A DNA stretch of 64,000 nt from Halomonas sp. (GCF_029263665.1 NZ_JAJUFQ010000009.1:62001-126000), one strand, 5' to 3'. Shown: positions 9,149 to 18,542, counted from the stretch's first letter. The notes: generated by a model from the letters alone, not told the origin. A program made the numbers and translations.

Positions 9149-10441
9149 ATGAATAATGCACAACTGAATGAGCTGAAAGAACGCTACGTTGCCAAAGGCG
9201 CTGCCAGTCCTGCTACCGCTTTTGCAGACCGTGCCGAAAACGCTCTGATCTGGGATGCCGATGGAAACCGTCTGATCGACTTCGCCGGCGGCATTGGCGT
9301 GCTCAACATCGGCCACCGCCATCCCAAGGTCGTGCAGGCCGTCAAGGATCAGCTTGACCATGTCATGCACACCTGTCAGACCGTCATGCCATATGCTGGC
9401 TATGTCCAGGTGGCCGAAAAGCTCGCAGGCATTACCCCCGTGCGCGGCAATGCCAAGGTCATGCTGGTCAACTCCGGCGCCGAGGCACTGGAAAATGCCG
9501 TCAAGATTGCCCGCGCCGCCACTGGCCGCAATAACGTTATCTGCTTCGATGGCGGTTACCATGGACGGACGTTCATGACCATGGCCATGAACGGCAAGGT
9601 AGCGCCCTATGCCAGCGACTTCGGCACCATGCCGGGTTGTGTATTCCGCGCGGGCTACCCAGTACCCGAGCACGGCATCAGCGAAGAAGAATCCATTCGT
9701 CGCCTGAAGATGGTGCTCAAGACCGATGCCAATCCAAAGGACACGGCAGCCATCGTACTGGAACCGGTACTTGGTGAAGGAGGCTTCTATGCAGCCCCGG
9801 CCAGTTTCCTCAAGAAGATTCGCGAGATCTGCGATGAGCACGGCATCCTGATGATCATCGACGAAGTTCAGAGTGGCTTTGGACGGACAGGCAAGATGTT
9901 CGCCATTGAACACAGCGGCGTTCAGCCAGACCTGATGACCATGGCCAAGAGCATGGCGGCAGGCATGCCCATCTCCGCCGTGGTGGGGACGGCCGAGCAC
10001 ATGGATGCTTCATGTGTCGGCTCCCTGGGTGGCACCTACTCTGGCAGCCCTGTTTCCTGTGCTGCGACCCTTGCCGTGCTGGAAGTGTTCGAGGAAGACA
10101 ATATCCTCGACAAGAGCCAGGCTCTGGGCGACAAGCTGGCCAAACGCTTCCAGCAATGGGAGCAACGCTTCGATGCTGTCGTCCATCCGCGCAACCTCGG
10201 CGCCATGGCGGCCTTCGAACTCGCTGACGGCAATGGCGAGCCCTCTCCCGCTCTGGCGGCAGAACTGTGCAAGCGAGCCCGTGAGAAGGGATTGATCCTG
10301 CTGTCCTGTGGCATGTTCGGCAATACCATTCGTTTCCTGATGCCTGTCACTATCGAAGATGACATCCTTGAAGAAGGCCTGAGCATCATCGAACAAGGTC
10401 TGGAAGCTTTGGTAGGCAGCAAGGCAGCTGCTACCGCCTGA
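9149..10441 (+). CDS. gabT: 4-aminobutyrate aminotransferase
   Basis: This is a class-III PLP-dependent aminotransferase that transfers the amino group of GABA to 2-oxoglutarate, giving succinic semialdehyde for GabD. The 430-aa product has the expected parts. They are FAGGIGVLNIGHRHP near the N-terminus, the phosphate-binding NSGAEALENA, the cofactor Asp in IDEVQSGFGRTG, and the Schiff-base Lys in TMAKSMAAGMP. The ATG at 9149 has CTGGAG nine bases upstream; an earlier in-frame start would overlap gabD. It is the second gene of the operon and is closed by the terminator at 10472-10504. Related enzymes (5-aminovalerate aminotransferase) are a possible alternative, but the gabD partner favours GABA. 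Confidence 0.94.
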   Translation: MNNAQLNELKERYVAKGAASPATAFADRAENALIWDADGNRLIDFAGGIGVLNIGHRHPKVVQAVKDQLDHVMHTCQTVMPYAGYVQVAEKLAGITPVRGNAKVMLVNSGAEALENAVKIARAATGRNNVICFDGGYHGRTFMTMAMNGKVAPYASDFGTMPGCVFRAGYPVPEHGISEEESIRRLKMVLKTDANPKDTAAIVLEPVLGEGGFYAAPASFLKKIREICDEHGILMIIDEVQSGFGRTGKMFAIEHSGVQPDLMTMAKSMAAGMPISAVVGTAEHMDASCVGSLGGTYSGSPVSCAATLAVLEVFEEDNILDKSQALGDKLAKRFQQWEQRFDAVVHPRNLGAMAAFELADGNGEPSPALAAELCKRAREKGLILLSCGMFGNTIRFLMPVTIEDDILEEGLSIIEQGLEALVGSKAAATA

Positions 10442-10471
10442 CACTGACACAACCAGCAGCATCACACTGAC

Positions 10472-10504
10472 GACACCACCGGCCTTTGGCCGGTGGTGTC
10501 TTTT
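10472..10504 (+). terminator. Rho-independent terminator after gabT
   Basis: A perfect 13-bp stem (GACACCACCGGCC with GGCCGGTGGTGTC) closes a TTT loop and is followed by TTTT. It lies 31 bp after the gabT stop. Confidence 0.9.
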
Positions 10505-10556
10505 CAAGGAGCATGCTGACCCGCTATTTAACGTGTCACCAGCAAGAACGGCCAGG

Positions 10557-11108
10557 TTAAAAAGAAGAACCTGGCTGCGAAAGGAAAGCCAGCTCTTCCG
10601 CCGTCGAGGCACGCCCTAGCACTTCATTGCGATGAGGGTAGCGACCGAAGCGTGCAAGAATCTCCCGATGAAGATGTTCATAACGCAGGTTATCTTCTAA
10701 CCCGGGCTGGTCGAACAGCCGCAAGGCTTCATCATGCACAACCAGAGACTCACTGTGCATGTAAGGCATATAAAGGAACGACCGCCCATGGACATCCAGC
10801 TTGCGATCAGCCTGTTGAGCCACTGCCTCCTGGGCCAGAACCAGTGCCTGGCCATCACAGGCAAAGGCCTGCGCCGAGCCCCGATGAATATTGCGTGAAA
10901 ACTGGTCGAGCACGATGATTTCCGCCAACCGCCCACGTGCGGAGCGGCGCCACTGCCACAGCTCCCCTGCCGCTGCCGCTTCCAGGGTCATGCCAAAGTC
11001 CTGCTGAATACGTCGGTCGAGGTCATCATCCTTGGCAAACCACTGCTTCGGTGTCAGCACCTGAAACCAGAATCCCACCACCTCTTCAGCCGCCTTCACA
11101 TCGGGCAT
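10557..11108 (-). CDS. DUF924 family protein
   Basis: This is a 183-aa cytoplasmic, mostly helical protein of the DUF924 family (YfbU-unrelated; TPR-like fold in known structures). Family features are VVGFWFQVLTPKQWFAKD at the N-terminus, the LDQFSRNIHRG motif, and the FLYMPYMHSES segment. The ATG at 11108 is preferred because GGAGA stands about six bases upstream; an ATG twelve bases earlier lacks one. It lies convergent to gabT, alone, with a long gap upstream. The biochemical role of the family is not established. Confidence 0.85.
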   Translation of the reverse strand: MPDVKAAEEVVGFWFQVLTPKQWFAKDDDLDRRIQQDFGMTLEAAAAGELWQWRRSARGRLAEIIVLDQFSRNIHRGSAQAFACDGQALVLAQEAVAQQADRKLDVHGRSFLYMPYMHSESLVVHDEALRLFDQPGLEDNLRYEHLHREILARFGRYPHRNEVLGRASTAEELAFLSQPGSSF

Positions 11109-11527
11109 GATCGTCTCCATTAATAGGGTGCCTGGGGGCAAGAAATCTCATCACAGCTTTCCCGTCACCAGGAATGCCGGCTGCGAATGCATTCTAGCCG
11201 CAAATGGGCAACAATACGCCCGTCTACGGCTATACGACAAAAGGCGTATAGCCGTAGTTTTCATAACGCCTAAACTCGCATGCTGTTCGTTTTATAACGT
11301 GTCTTAGCTGCTTTCTTAATCCTTTAAGATAAGCACCCAATGCGCAATGAACGTAAGTTTCCGAGCAGAACACTCCCAGATTTCACTACGAACCGAATGC
11401 CAAATGCGAAGTTTTTTGAGCCAGACGACTCAGTTACTGCCTAGGCTTATCAGCGATGTCCGGTTCAGCTTCGGCAGCCGAATTGGTTAGCGAACCTACT
11501 CCGCATTTTGACCGCAAGGAAGACAAC
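11109..11527. other. Intergenic region with an orphan terminator hairpin
   Basis: This 419-bp non-coding stretch separates the divergent DUF924 and sodium symporter genes, so it must hold promoters for both. The only strong structure seen is the 13-bp perfect inverted repeat followed by TTTT at 11224-11261 (listed separately). The part from about 11280 to 11420 is AT-rich and would suit the symporter promoter, but no clean -35/-10 pair was found. Confidence 0.6.
11224..11261 (+). terminator. Orphan rho-independent terminator-like hairpin
   Basis: The arms CTACGGCTATACG (11224-11236) and CGTATAGCCGTAG (11245-11257) pair perfectly over 13 bp around an eight-base loop. TTTT follows on the plus strand. 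No plus-strand gene ends upstream: the flanking genes are divergent. It could end a small RNA starting near 11110-11200, act as a leader attenuator of the downstream symporter, or be a protein-binding palindrome. Confidence 0.6.
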
Positions 11528-13120
11528 ATGCCCTTACTCACTTTCGCGTCATTCCTGTTCTTTACAGGATTGGTCGCCTTCATTACCTGGCGCATCACGC
11601 GCAAAGACGACCATTCCAGCAGCAACGGATTCTTCCTTGCTGGACGTAGCCTGACATTCCCGTTGATCGCAGGCTCACTACTGATGACCAACCTGTCCAC
11701 CGAGCAGATGGTAGGCCTCAATGGTTCTGCCTTCACTGATGGCTTGAGTGTCATGGCATGGGAGGTGGTTGCCGTCATCGCGCTGGTCGCCCTGGGGCTG
11801 TTCTTCCTGCCGCGTTTCCTCAAGAGCGGCATCACTACCGTTCCTCAACTGCTGGAAATCCGCTTTGACCGCGGCACCCAACTGATCTGTAACATCATCT
11901 TCCTGATTGCCTACGCGGTAATTCTGCTACCAATCATTCTGTATTCCGGTGCCGTTGGTCTTCAGGGCATGCTCGACCTGCATTCCCTGACCGGTATTCA
12001 GTCTGATACCACCCTGCTGTGGTTAACGGTATGGATTGTCGGCATCATCGGCTCCATCTATGCCCTATTTGGTGGCCTGCGCACCGTTGCCGTATCCGAC
12101 ACCTTGAATGGCATCGGCCTGCTTGTCGGCGGCTTCGTCATCGTCTACTTCGGCCTGCAGGCCGTCAGCGACGATGGAGGCATCATGGCAGGCTGGGAAC
12201 TTCTCAAGCAGAGCAACCCGGACAAGTTCAATTCCATGGGTACTGCTGAGCAGCAGGTTCCCTTCCTGACACTGTTCACCGGGGTCTTCCTGATCAACCT
12301 CTTCTACTGGACCACCAACCAACAGATCATCCAGCGTACCTTCGCCGCCAAGAACCTGGCTGAAGGCCAGAAAGGTGTGTTGCTGACAGGCCTGTTCAAA
12401 CTGCTTGGCCCGCTCTACCTGGTACTCCCCGGGATCATTGCCTACCACCTCTATGCGGACCAAGGCGTTCGCGCCGACGAAGCCTACGGCCACCTGGTGT
12501 TCAACGTATTGCCTGCACCGCTCACGGGGTTCTTCGCAGCGGTCATGGTGGGTGCCATCCTGTCTTCCTTCAACTCAGCGCTTAACTCCACGACCACACT
12601 GTTCAGCCTGGGGTTGTACAAGGCAGTGCTGAAGAAGGATGCCTCTGACGAACAGGTGGTCAAAGCAAGCAAGGTATTCGGCTGGATCATGGCTATTGCC
12701 GCCATGACCATCGCTCCTCTGCTGGCCGGTCAGGAAAGCCTGTTCAGCTATCTGCAAAAGATGAATGCCATCTATTTCATCCCCATCCTGGCGGTGGTCA
12801 TCGTCGGCCTGCTGACGCGGCGTGTTCCGGCCATGGCCGCCAAGATCGCCCTGGTCGGGGGGTGTCTGTTTATCTTTGCCGGCTACTTCATTCCGCCGTT
12901 CAACAAGCTACCGACCATCATGCATGAATTCCACTTCGTGGCCCTGGTCTTCGTTCTGCTGGTGGCAATGATGCTGTGGATCGGCAAGATTCGCCCCCGT
13001 GCCGAAGCCTGGGTGCATGAAGACGCTGGTGCCGTGGACCTGACGCCTTGGAAAGGCGCCATTCCCGCCGGTATCGTGCTGGTTGTCCTGGTCATTGCCA
13101 TGTACATCTCTTTCGCCTGA
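11528..13120 (+). CDS. Sodium/solute symporter (SSS family, YidK-like)
   Basis: This 530-aa membrane protein of the sodium:solute symporter (SLC5-like) family has about 14 hydrophobic segments. Family features are FFLAGRSLTFPLIAGSLLMTNLSTEQMVGLNG near the N-terminus (sodium and substrate site region) and the WTTNQQIIQRTFAAKNL segment. The GAILSSFNSALNSTTTLFS helix holds the conserved Ser/Asn sodium ligands. It resembles YidK and sugar-transporting SSS members more than proline or pantothenate carriers; this is inference, and the substrate is not known. The ATG at 11528 has AAGGAAG upstream, while an in-frame ATG at 11456 would add a hydrophilic tail not typical of the family. A long hairpin follows at 13141. 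Confidence 0.88.
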   Translation: MPLLTFASFLFFTGLVAFITWRITRKDDHSSSNGFFLAGRSLTFPLIAGSLLMTNLSTEQMVGLNGSAFTDGLSVMAWEVVAVIALVALGLFFLPRFLKSGITTVPQLLEIRFDRGTQLICNIIFLIAYAVILLPIILYSGAVGLQGMLDLHSLTGIQSDTTLLWLTVWIVGIIGSIYALFGGLRTVAVSDTLNGIGLLVGGFVIVYFGLQAVSDDGGIMAGWELLKQSNPDKFNSMGTAEQQVPFLTLFTGVFLINLFYWTTNQQIIQRTFAAKNLAEGQKGVLLTGLFKLLGPLYLVLPGIIAYHLYADQGVRADEAYGHLVFNVLPAPLTGFFAAVMVGAILSSFNSALNSTTTLFSLGLYKAVLKKDASDEQVVKASKVFGWIMAIAAMTIAPLLAGQESLFSYLQKMNAIYFIPILAVVIVGLLTRRVPAMAAKIALVGGCLFIFAGYFIPPFNKLPTIMHEFHFVALVFVLLVAMMLWIGKIRPRAEAWVHEDAGAVDLTPWKGAIPAGIVLVVLVIAMYISFA

Positions 13121-13140
13121 CATCGTCGCCAACCACGATT

Positions 13141-13183
13141 GACACCACAGCGCCCCGCTCACCGAGCGGGGCGCTGTGGTGTT
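13141..13183 (+). terminator. Long hairpin after the sodium symporter gene
   Basis: A stem of about 19 bp (ACACCACAGCGCCCCGCTC with its complement) closes a short loop. It lies 20 bp after the symporter stop. The T-tract is poor, so termination is likely but may be inefficient. Confidence 0.7.
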
Positions 13184-13300
13184 GGCGTCGCACTTGAGTC
13201 CCTGCCACGCCCCGAATGTCCTTATTGGTGGGATATTGGTCATTGATGACATCCTCGTCATCCTCCAGACTCCAGAAACCCCGACATGCTGGAGTTTGCC

Positions 13301-14305
13301 ATGCCTCCCTCTCCCTTACGCCGTGTTGCGATCGTTGCCTATCCCGATTGCCAGGTACTCGATGTCAGCGGCCCTTGGCAGGTATTTGCCAGTGCCAACC
13401 AGATGGCGAACCGTCTACTTTACGACCTGAGCCTGGTGGCCCGGGCCGCCGGCATGATAAAGACCAACGGCGGGCTGACACTATGCGCCGACCTGGATTG
13501 GCAGGGACTGGAAGCTCAAGGAGCCCCCGACACTCTGCTGGTAGCCGGCGGCAGTGGTGTCTTTTACCAGTGCCGCCAGCGTTTTCATGTCGATGGGCTG
13601 CGCAGGATGGCTCCTCACGTCAGGCGCCTGGGAGCCATTTGCTCAGGCGCCTTTCTGCTGGCCGAAGCAGGACTGCTGAATGGTCGCAAGGCCACCACGC
13701 ACTGGCGCCATTGCACCGACCTGGCACGACATTACCCTGATATAGAGGTCCTGCCTGATGCCCTTTATGTAGAAGACAGAGGGTGCTTTACCAGCGCGGG
13801 AGTCACCGCGGGCATCGATCTCGCCTTGTCTCTGGTGGAAACCGACCATGGTACCGAACTGGCCAGCCGAGTTGCCCGAGAACTGGTCATGTTCCTGCAT
13901 CGCCCAGGCGGACAATCCCAGTTCAGTGAAGTACTGCTGCATCAACAGCGCGCCGGCCCTCGGCTCAGGCCTCTGATAGAGGAGCTGCATGCTGCGCCTG
14001 GCAATGACCATGATATCCATTCCATGGCCGAGCGACTGGCGATCACGCCCCGCCATCTGTCGCGTCTTTTCCGGCGCCAGCTTGATACGTCACCGGGCGA
14101 GTATCTGACCCAATTGCGCCTGGAAGCCGCACGCAGCGACCTGCTAGGCGGAGAACCCTCCCTGGAACGCCTGGCATCGAGATGGCGGCTGGGCGGAGCC
14201 GAGCAGCTTCGCCGCCTGTTCCAGCGCCATTACGGCGTCTCGCCGTCTGTCTATCGCGCGCGCTTTGCAGCCCACCCACCACACACCGACTCTAGCGCTC
14301 TCTAA
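13301..14305 (+). CDS. GlxA-family AraC-type transcriptional regulator (DJ-1/PfpI + HTH)
   Basis: This is a 334-aa regulator with an N-terminal DJ-1/PfpI-like (glutamine amidotransferase fold) domain over residues 5-180. The nucleophile-elbow region reads GAICSGAFLLAEAGLLNGR. A C-terminal AraC DNA-binding domain holds two helix-turn-helix motifs (MAERLAITPRHLSRLFRRQLDTSPGEYL, and LERLASRWRLGGAEQLRRLF). The ATG at 13301 is chosen because CTGGAG stands six bases upstream; an ATG 15 bases earlier is in frame. GlxA-type regulators often control amine, arginine or betaine catabolism (family knowledge). The adjacent MFS gene in the same direction, 81 bp on, may be its target. Confidence 0.88.
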   Translation: MPPSPLRRVAIVAYPDCQVLDVSGPWQVFASANQMANRLLYDLSLVARAAGMIKTNGGLTLCADLDWQGLEAQGAPDTLLVAGGSGVFYQCRQRFHVDGLRRMAPHVRRLGAICSGAFLLAEAGLLNGRKATTHWRHCTDLARHYPDIEVLPDALYVEDRGCFTSAGVTAGIDLALSLVETDHGTELASRVARELVMFLHRPGGQSQFSEVLLHQQRAGPRLRPLIEELHAAPGNDHDIHSMAERLAITPRHLSRLFRRQLDTSPGEYLTQLRLEAARSDLLGGEPSLERLASRWRLGGAEQLRRLFQRHYGVSPSVYRARFAAHPPHTDSSAL

Positions 14306-14386
14306 AAATGCTCTTTACCCAGCACACCACCCCTGTCCCACATAACCGACTTGCACTATCTTGCTGCTATTCCACTGGAGCTGCTC

Positions 14387-15586
14387 ATGCCCTCATCCGC
14401 TAGTGAATCCCGTTCCTTGCCACTCAGTGTGGTCTTGCTGTCTCTATGCCAGGCACTACTGGTCAGCGGCAATATCCTGTTGATTGCTGTATCGCCCTTG
14501 ATTGGAGACAAACTGGCGCCATCACCCTGGCTGGCAACCCTGCCCATCGCCAGTCAATGGCTGGGGCTGATGGGAGCCACCATTCCCGCGTCTCTCATCA
14601 TGGGACGACTCGGTCGTCGGCAGGGCTTCACTCTGGGTAACGTGATTGGCCTGGGCGGCGCTCTCGCCGCAGCATGGGCCCTGATGGCAGGGAACTTCTG
14701 GGGCTTCACCTCCGCCACCTTCGCCATCGGTATCGGCATCGGATTCGGGCAACTCTATCGCTTCGCCGCCACTGAAGCCGCACCGGTGGCGGCCAGGGAT
14801 CGTGCCATTGGCCTGGTCATGGGCGGTGGAGTACTGGCAGCGTTCTTCGGTCCCTGGCTGGCCCGTCATAGCCAGGACCTGGCCACAACGCCCTTTCTCG
14901 GCAGTTTCATCGGACTCGCTGTTCTCTATACCGTGGCTCTGGTGATTCTGCGCTTCACCTCGCTGCCCGCATCACATGCTCAGCATCAACAAGGGACTGC
15001 TCGACCACTGGGCACGCTATTGCGCCAACCACGCTTCGTACTGGCTGTCATTTCTGCCATGATTGGCTACGGTGTCATGACGCTGTCGATGACCGCGGCG
15101 CCCTTGGCCATGTCTCACTCAGGCCATCCTTTCAACCACGTCGCCACCACAATCCAGTGGCATGTACTGGCCATGTTCGTGCCTTCCTTCTTCACCGGCC
15201 GGTTGACCGAACGCTTCGGTCGTGAATGCATGATCATCATCGGATGTCTCTTGCTGGTTGCCAGCGCTCTGGCGGCGTTTTCTACGCTGGACAGCATTCG
15301 TTTCACAGCAGCCATGATATTGCTCGGATTGGGCTGGAACTTCACCTTCCTGCCCGCCACGGCCCTGTTGACGGAATGCCATCGTCCCGAGGAGAAAGCA
15401 CGAGTACAGGCAGCCAACGAATTCCTGGTGTTTTCCACCGTCGCTTTCGCCTCATTGGCCGCTGGCCCCAGCGCGGTACTGCTAGGATGGTCCGGTCTCA
15501 ACCTACTGCTGCTGCCCCTGGCATCGATTCCCCTTGTCGTCATTCTGCTGCAGCGTCTGATACCTCAGCGCCATCAGTTGCAATAG
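14387..15586 (+). CDS. MFS transporter
   Basis: This 399-aa major facilitator protein has twelve hydrophobic segments and the loop motif MGRLGRRQGF between segments two and three. The GIGIGFGQLYRFAATEAAP segment corresponds to the fourth to fifth helices, and TGRLTERFGRECM is the repeated loop motif in the second half. The ATG at 14387 has GGAG six bases upstream. It follows the GlxA-type regulator in the same orientation, so a regulator-exporter pair is likely. The substrate is not evident from sequence. It is distinct in sequence from the MFS gene at 1665-2867. Confidence 0.85.
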   Translation: MPSSASESRSLPLSVVLLSLCQALLVSGNILLIAVSPLIGDKLAPSPWLATLPIASQWLGLMGATIPASLIMGRLGRRQGFTLGNVIGLGGALAAAWALMAGNFWGFTSATFAIGIGIGFGQLYRFAATEAAPVAARDRAIGLVMGGGVLAAFFGPWLARHSQDLATTPFLGSFIGLAVLYTVALVILRFTSLPASHAQHQQGTARPLGTLLRQPRFVLAVISAMIGYGVMTLSMTAAPLAMSHSGHPFNHVATTIQWHVLAMFVPSFFTGRLTERFGRECMIIIGCLLLVASALAAFSTLDSIRFTAAMILLGLGWNFTFLPATALLTECHRPEEKARVQAANEFLVFSTVAFASLAAGPSAVLLGWSGLNLLLLPLASIPLVVILLQRLIPQRHQLQ

Positions 15587-15670
15587 ACAGGAGCTCAGTA
15601 CTCGGCTTCACTTGTGTTTGCTCGCGGCAGGCCCCAGATTATGGGCTGATATTCTTGCATGGAGCCCTGA

Positions 15671-17062
15671 ATGGCCCAGGACCTGACCCGTGATCTGATG
15701 GATTTGATCGAGCGCGGCCGTGACCGTCAGCTACGCCTGGCGGTCACGGGGCTTTCCCGTGCTGGCAAGACGGCCTTTCTCACTTCATTGGTGGATCAAC
15801 TTCGCCACTCTGGCCTGGAAGCCCGTCTCGACCTGCTTTCTGCCGCCCGTGAAGGGCGCCTGCTCGGTGCTCAACGCGTCGCTCAGCAGGATCTTGGTGT
15901 GCCGCGTTTCCCGTTTGATCAGGCTCGCGCCACACTGGAAGAGACGCCTCCGCGCTGGCCAGAGCCGACTCGTGGCATCAGTGAATTGCGCCTCAAGATT
16001 CGTTATCGTCCAGCGCGCCAGGCCTGGCTGCGCCCGGAAACCACAGAGTTGACTTTGGATCTGTTCGACTACCCTGGCGAATGGCTGCTGGATCTCCCCT
16101 TGCTTGAGCACGACTATCTGAGCTGGAGCCAGGCTCAATTCGCAGAAGCCGGCCCTGCTCGCCAAAGCATGCTGGCCAGCTTTTACGCCGAGGTGGAGGA
16201 TCTCACGCCCGACGCTGAAGTCGACGAGGCTCGCCTGGCCGCCATCAGCGAGCATTATGCTGAAGGGCTCAGGGCTGCGCGCGAAGCTGGCTTTTCCGAC
16301 CTCCAGCCTGGACGCTTCCTGTTGCCAGGAGAACTCCAGGGCGCTCCTGTACTACAGTTTTTCCCCCTCCCCGGGCTCGCCGAGCAGGATGCGGAAACCC
16401 TGGACAGGCTCCCCGACGCCAGCGTCTATGCTCAACTGGCCAAACGTTTCGCCTATTACCAGAGCCATATCGTACGCCCCTTCTACCGGGAGCATTTTCG
16501 TCGCTTCGACCGCCAGATCGTCTTGGTGGATGTCCTTGGAGCACTCAACGCTGGCCCTGAACGCTTCGAAGACCTTTCCCGGGCCCTGACGCGACTGATG
16601 CAGAGTTTCAACTACGGTCAACGCAGTCTGTTCTCGCGCCTGTTCACACCGCGTATCGACCGCCTGGCCATCGCTGCCACCAAGGCTGACCATGTCACAC
16701 CCGAACAGCACCAGCACCTGGTTGCTCTGCTTGAAGCCTTGCTGGCAGAGCCATTGAAGAACCTGAAATACGCCAACATCCCGGTCAAGGCGCTTTCTCT
16801 GGCATCTATCCGGGCAACCGAAGCGCGAGAAGTCTCCCATCAAGGACGCAATACGCCAGCCCTGAAAGGTACGACACTGGATGGCGAGCCCCTGCTGACC
16901 TTTCCCGGTGAAGTACCAGCGCGATTGCCTACAGCAGACTTCTGGACACGCCAGGGCTTCGACTTCATTGCCTTCCGCCCCCAGCAGACAGCACCCGGAG
17001 CCCTGCCTCACATTCGCATGGATGCCGCACTGGAGTGGCTGATCGGAGACAAACTCACATGA
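15671..17062 (+). CDS. ycjX: YcjX family GTP-binding protein
   Basis: This 463-aa protein belongs to the YcjX/DUF463 family of P-loop proteins. The Walker A motif GLSRAGKT is at residues 27-34, and DLFDYPGEWLLDLPLL provides the conserved DxxG-like region. The C-terminal part holds AATKADHV, which resembles the base-specificity motif of GTPases. Length matches E. coli YcjX (about 465 aa). It overlaps the next gene, ycjF, by four bases (ATGA), so the two are translationally coupled. In E. coli ycjXF belong to the phage-shock regulon; no psp genes are seen here. Confidence 0.92.
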   Translation: MAQDLTRDLMDLIERGRDRQLRLAVTGLSRAGKTAFLTSLVDQLRHSGLEARLDLLSAAREGRLLGAQRVAQQDLGVPRFPFDQARATLEETPPRWPEPTRGISELRLKIRYRPARQAWLRPETTELTLDLFDYPGEWLLDLPLLEHDYLSWSQAQFAEAGPARQSMLASFYAEVEDLTPDAEVDEARLAAISEHYAEGLRAAREAGFSDLQPGRFLLPGELQGAPVLQFFPLPGLAEQDAETLDRLPDASVYAQLAKRFAYYQSHIVRPFYREHFRRFDRQIVLVDVLGALNAGPERFEDLSRALTRLMQSFNYGQRSLFSRLFTPRIDRLAIAATKADHVTPEQHQHLVALLEALLAEPLKNLKYANIPVKALSLASIRATEAREVSHQGRNTPALKGTTLDGEPLLTFPGEVPARLPTADFWTRQGFDFIAFRPQQTAPGALPHIRMDAALEWLIGDKLT

Positions 17063-18117
17063 CATCACCACAGGACGATCCGCGCCCGGGAATACGCTTC
17101 AGCGATGCCAAGCCCCGGTCACCCGAGGCTCCTCGTGTCGATCCGCAACCTGGACTGCGCTTCGATGCCGAGCAACCTAGCCGCCATCTGCCGGTCACCC
17201 CCGAGGCCGACAGTGTCTCAGCGAATGATCCAGCGCTGGAGCCTATCCTGCGTCCACGCAAGCGCCGCTGGGGACTGCTTGCCGTACTTGCTGGAACGAT
17301 TGGCCTGGGTACGGCAGAGCTGATGACTGGGCTACCCGCCACGCTGGCTGGCGGCGACTGGCTCAATACTGGCTGGCAGATACTGGGATTGGGTGTCATT
17401 GGCCTGGGAACTGGCGCGCTCGGCCGGGAGCTGTTTCGTCTGCGCCGTCTCAAGCGCCACGACAACCTGCGCCAGGATCTCTCCGAGTTGCCCCAACTTC
17501 CCCCCAAAAACGCCAGTGCACTGGTCGAACGCCTGCGCCAGCAACTCTCTCTGAACGATGATCATCCTCACTGGCAGGCCTTCAACAATGCACGCGAGGC
17601 CCACCATGATGGTCGCGACCTTGCCGAGCTTGTCCAGCACCACCTGCTGGCTCCCCGTGACAGGGAAGCTCGACGGCTGATTTCCCGGATGAGCAGCGAA
17701 ACGGCCGCCATGGTGGCAATCAGTCCTCTTACGCTGGTGGATATGGGACTAGTCGCCTGGCGCCACCTGGCCATGATCGATCGCATCTGCCGTATCTATG
17801 GCCTGGAACTTGGCTATGGTGCTCGTATTCGCTTATTACGCAGCGTGCTGTATCAAATGGCATTTGCCGGTGCCACGGAACTGGCCGCGGATGCCAGCAT
17901 GCAGATGCTGACCCTGGACCTGGCCGGACGACTTTCCGCACGCGCTGCCCAGGGCCTGGGCGTCGGCCTGCTGGGCGCCCGCCTCGGACTGCGTACCCAG
18001 CAACTGGCTCGCCCTCTCGCCTTCAACCCGAATGAGCGCCCTCGCCTCACGGACCTGCGCAAGGAACTATGGCAACAGCTCAAGAGAATGGAGGCACCGA
18101 AGAAGGGACAGGACTGA
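17059..18117 (+). CDS. ycjF: YcjF family inner-membrane protein (DUF697)
   Basis: This 352-aa protein starts at the ATG overlapping the ycjX stop, with GGAG about nine bases upstream inside ycjX. The N-terminal 70 residues are polar and Pro/Arg-rich. Two membrane segments follow at about 74-135 (LLAVLAGTIGLGTAELM and ILGLGVIGLGTGALG). The soluble C-terminal DUF697 domain begins around residue 200 with TAAMVAISPLTLVDMGLVAWR. This matches the YcjF/TIGR01620 layout. YcjX-YcjF probably act together at the inner membrane under envelope stress, by family association; the mechanism is not known. Confidence 0.9.
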   Translation: MTSPQDDPRPGIRFSDAKPRSPEAPRVDPQPGLRFDAEQPSRHLPVTPEADSVSANDPALEPILRPRKRRWGLLAVLAGTIGLGTAELMTGLPATLAGGDWLNTGWQILGLGVIGLGTGALGRELFRLRRLKRHDNLRQDLSELPQLPPKNASALVERLRQQLSLNDDHPHWQAFNNAREAHHDGRDLAELVQHHLLAPRDREARRLISRMSSETAAMVAISPLTLVDMGLVAWRHLAMIDRICRIYGLELGYGARIRLLRSVLYQMAFAGATELAADASMQMLTLDLAGRLSARAAQGLGVGLLGARLGLRTQQLARPLAFNPNERPRLTDLRKELWQQLKRMEAPKKGQD

Positions 18118-18233
18118 AAGCACTGAATGGGAGTCTCGCACAGGAAAAGACATTCCCAAGACAAGGCAAAATTTCAACGCCGCATTGTCAAGTACAGGCA
18201 TTTTGTAGATACCGCCAAGCAAGGAAGCAAAGA

Positions 18234-18539
18234 ATGTCAGCGACTCTCTCCTGGGCCATTGGTACCGTTGCCTTTGGCCTCGTGATGCTTGCCCTGGCCA
18301 TTTACCTGGGTACCCGAAGCGTCACTGGATCTCGCCCCCTGCGCCGTTCATCTGATAACAGTGCCCCCATTGTCGTCGATAATGGCACATCTTCGGTTTA
18401 CGCCGTTGACGACAGTTTCAGCAACTGCAATACCGATACTTCCAACCGAATATCTTCAAGCAGCAGCTGCGATTCTGGAGGAAGCTTCAGTGGTGATTCT
18501 GGCGGTGGTGGTGGAGATGGCGGCGGCGGAGGTGACTAA
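18234..18539 (+). CDS. Small membrane protein with Ser/Gly-rich tail
   Basis: This 101-aa protein has one N-terminal membrane segment (residues 3-26; TLSWAIGTVAFGLVMLALAIYL). A Ser/Asn-rich middle with two cysteines (SNCNTDTSN, SSSSCDSGGS) and a Gly/Asp tail ending GGDGGGGGD follow. The ATG at 18234 is chosen because AAGGAAG lies seven bases upstream; the longer in-frame opening overlaps ycjF and is unlikely. It sits 116 bp after ycjF in the same direction and may be a third gene of that operon. Glycine-rich tails after a membrane segment are common in small hypothetical proteins of this sort; I do not recognise the family. Confidence 0.65.
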   Translation: MSATLSWAIGTVAFGLVMLALAIYLGTRSVTGSRPLRRSSDNSAPIVVDNGTSSVYAVDDSFSNCNTDTSNRISSSSSCDSGGSFSGDSGGGGGDGGGGGD

Positions 18540-18542
18540 CCA

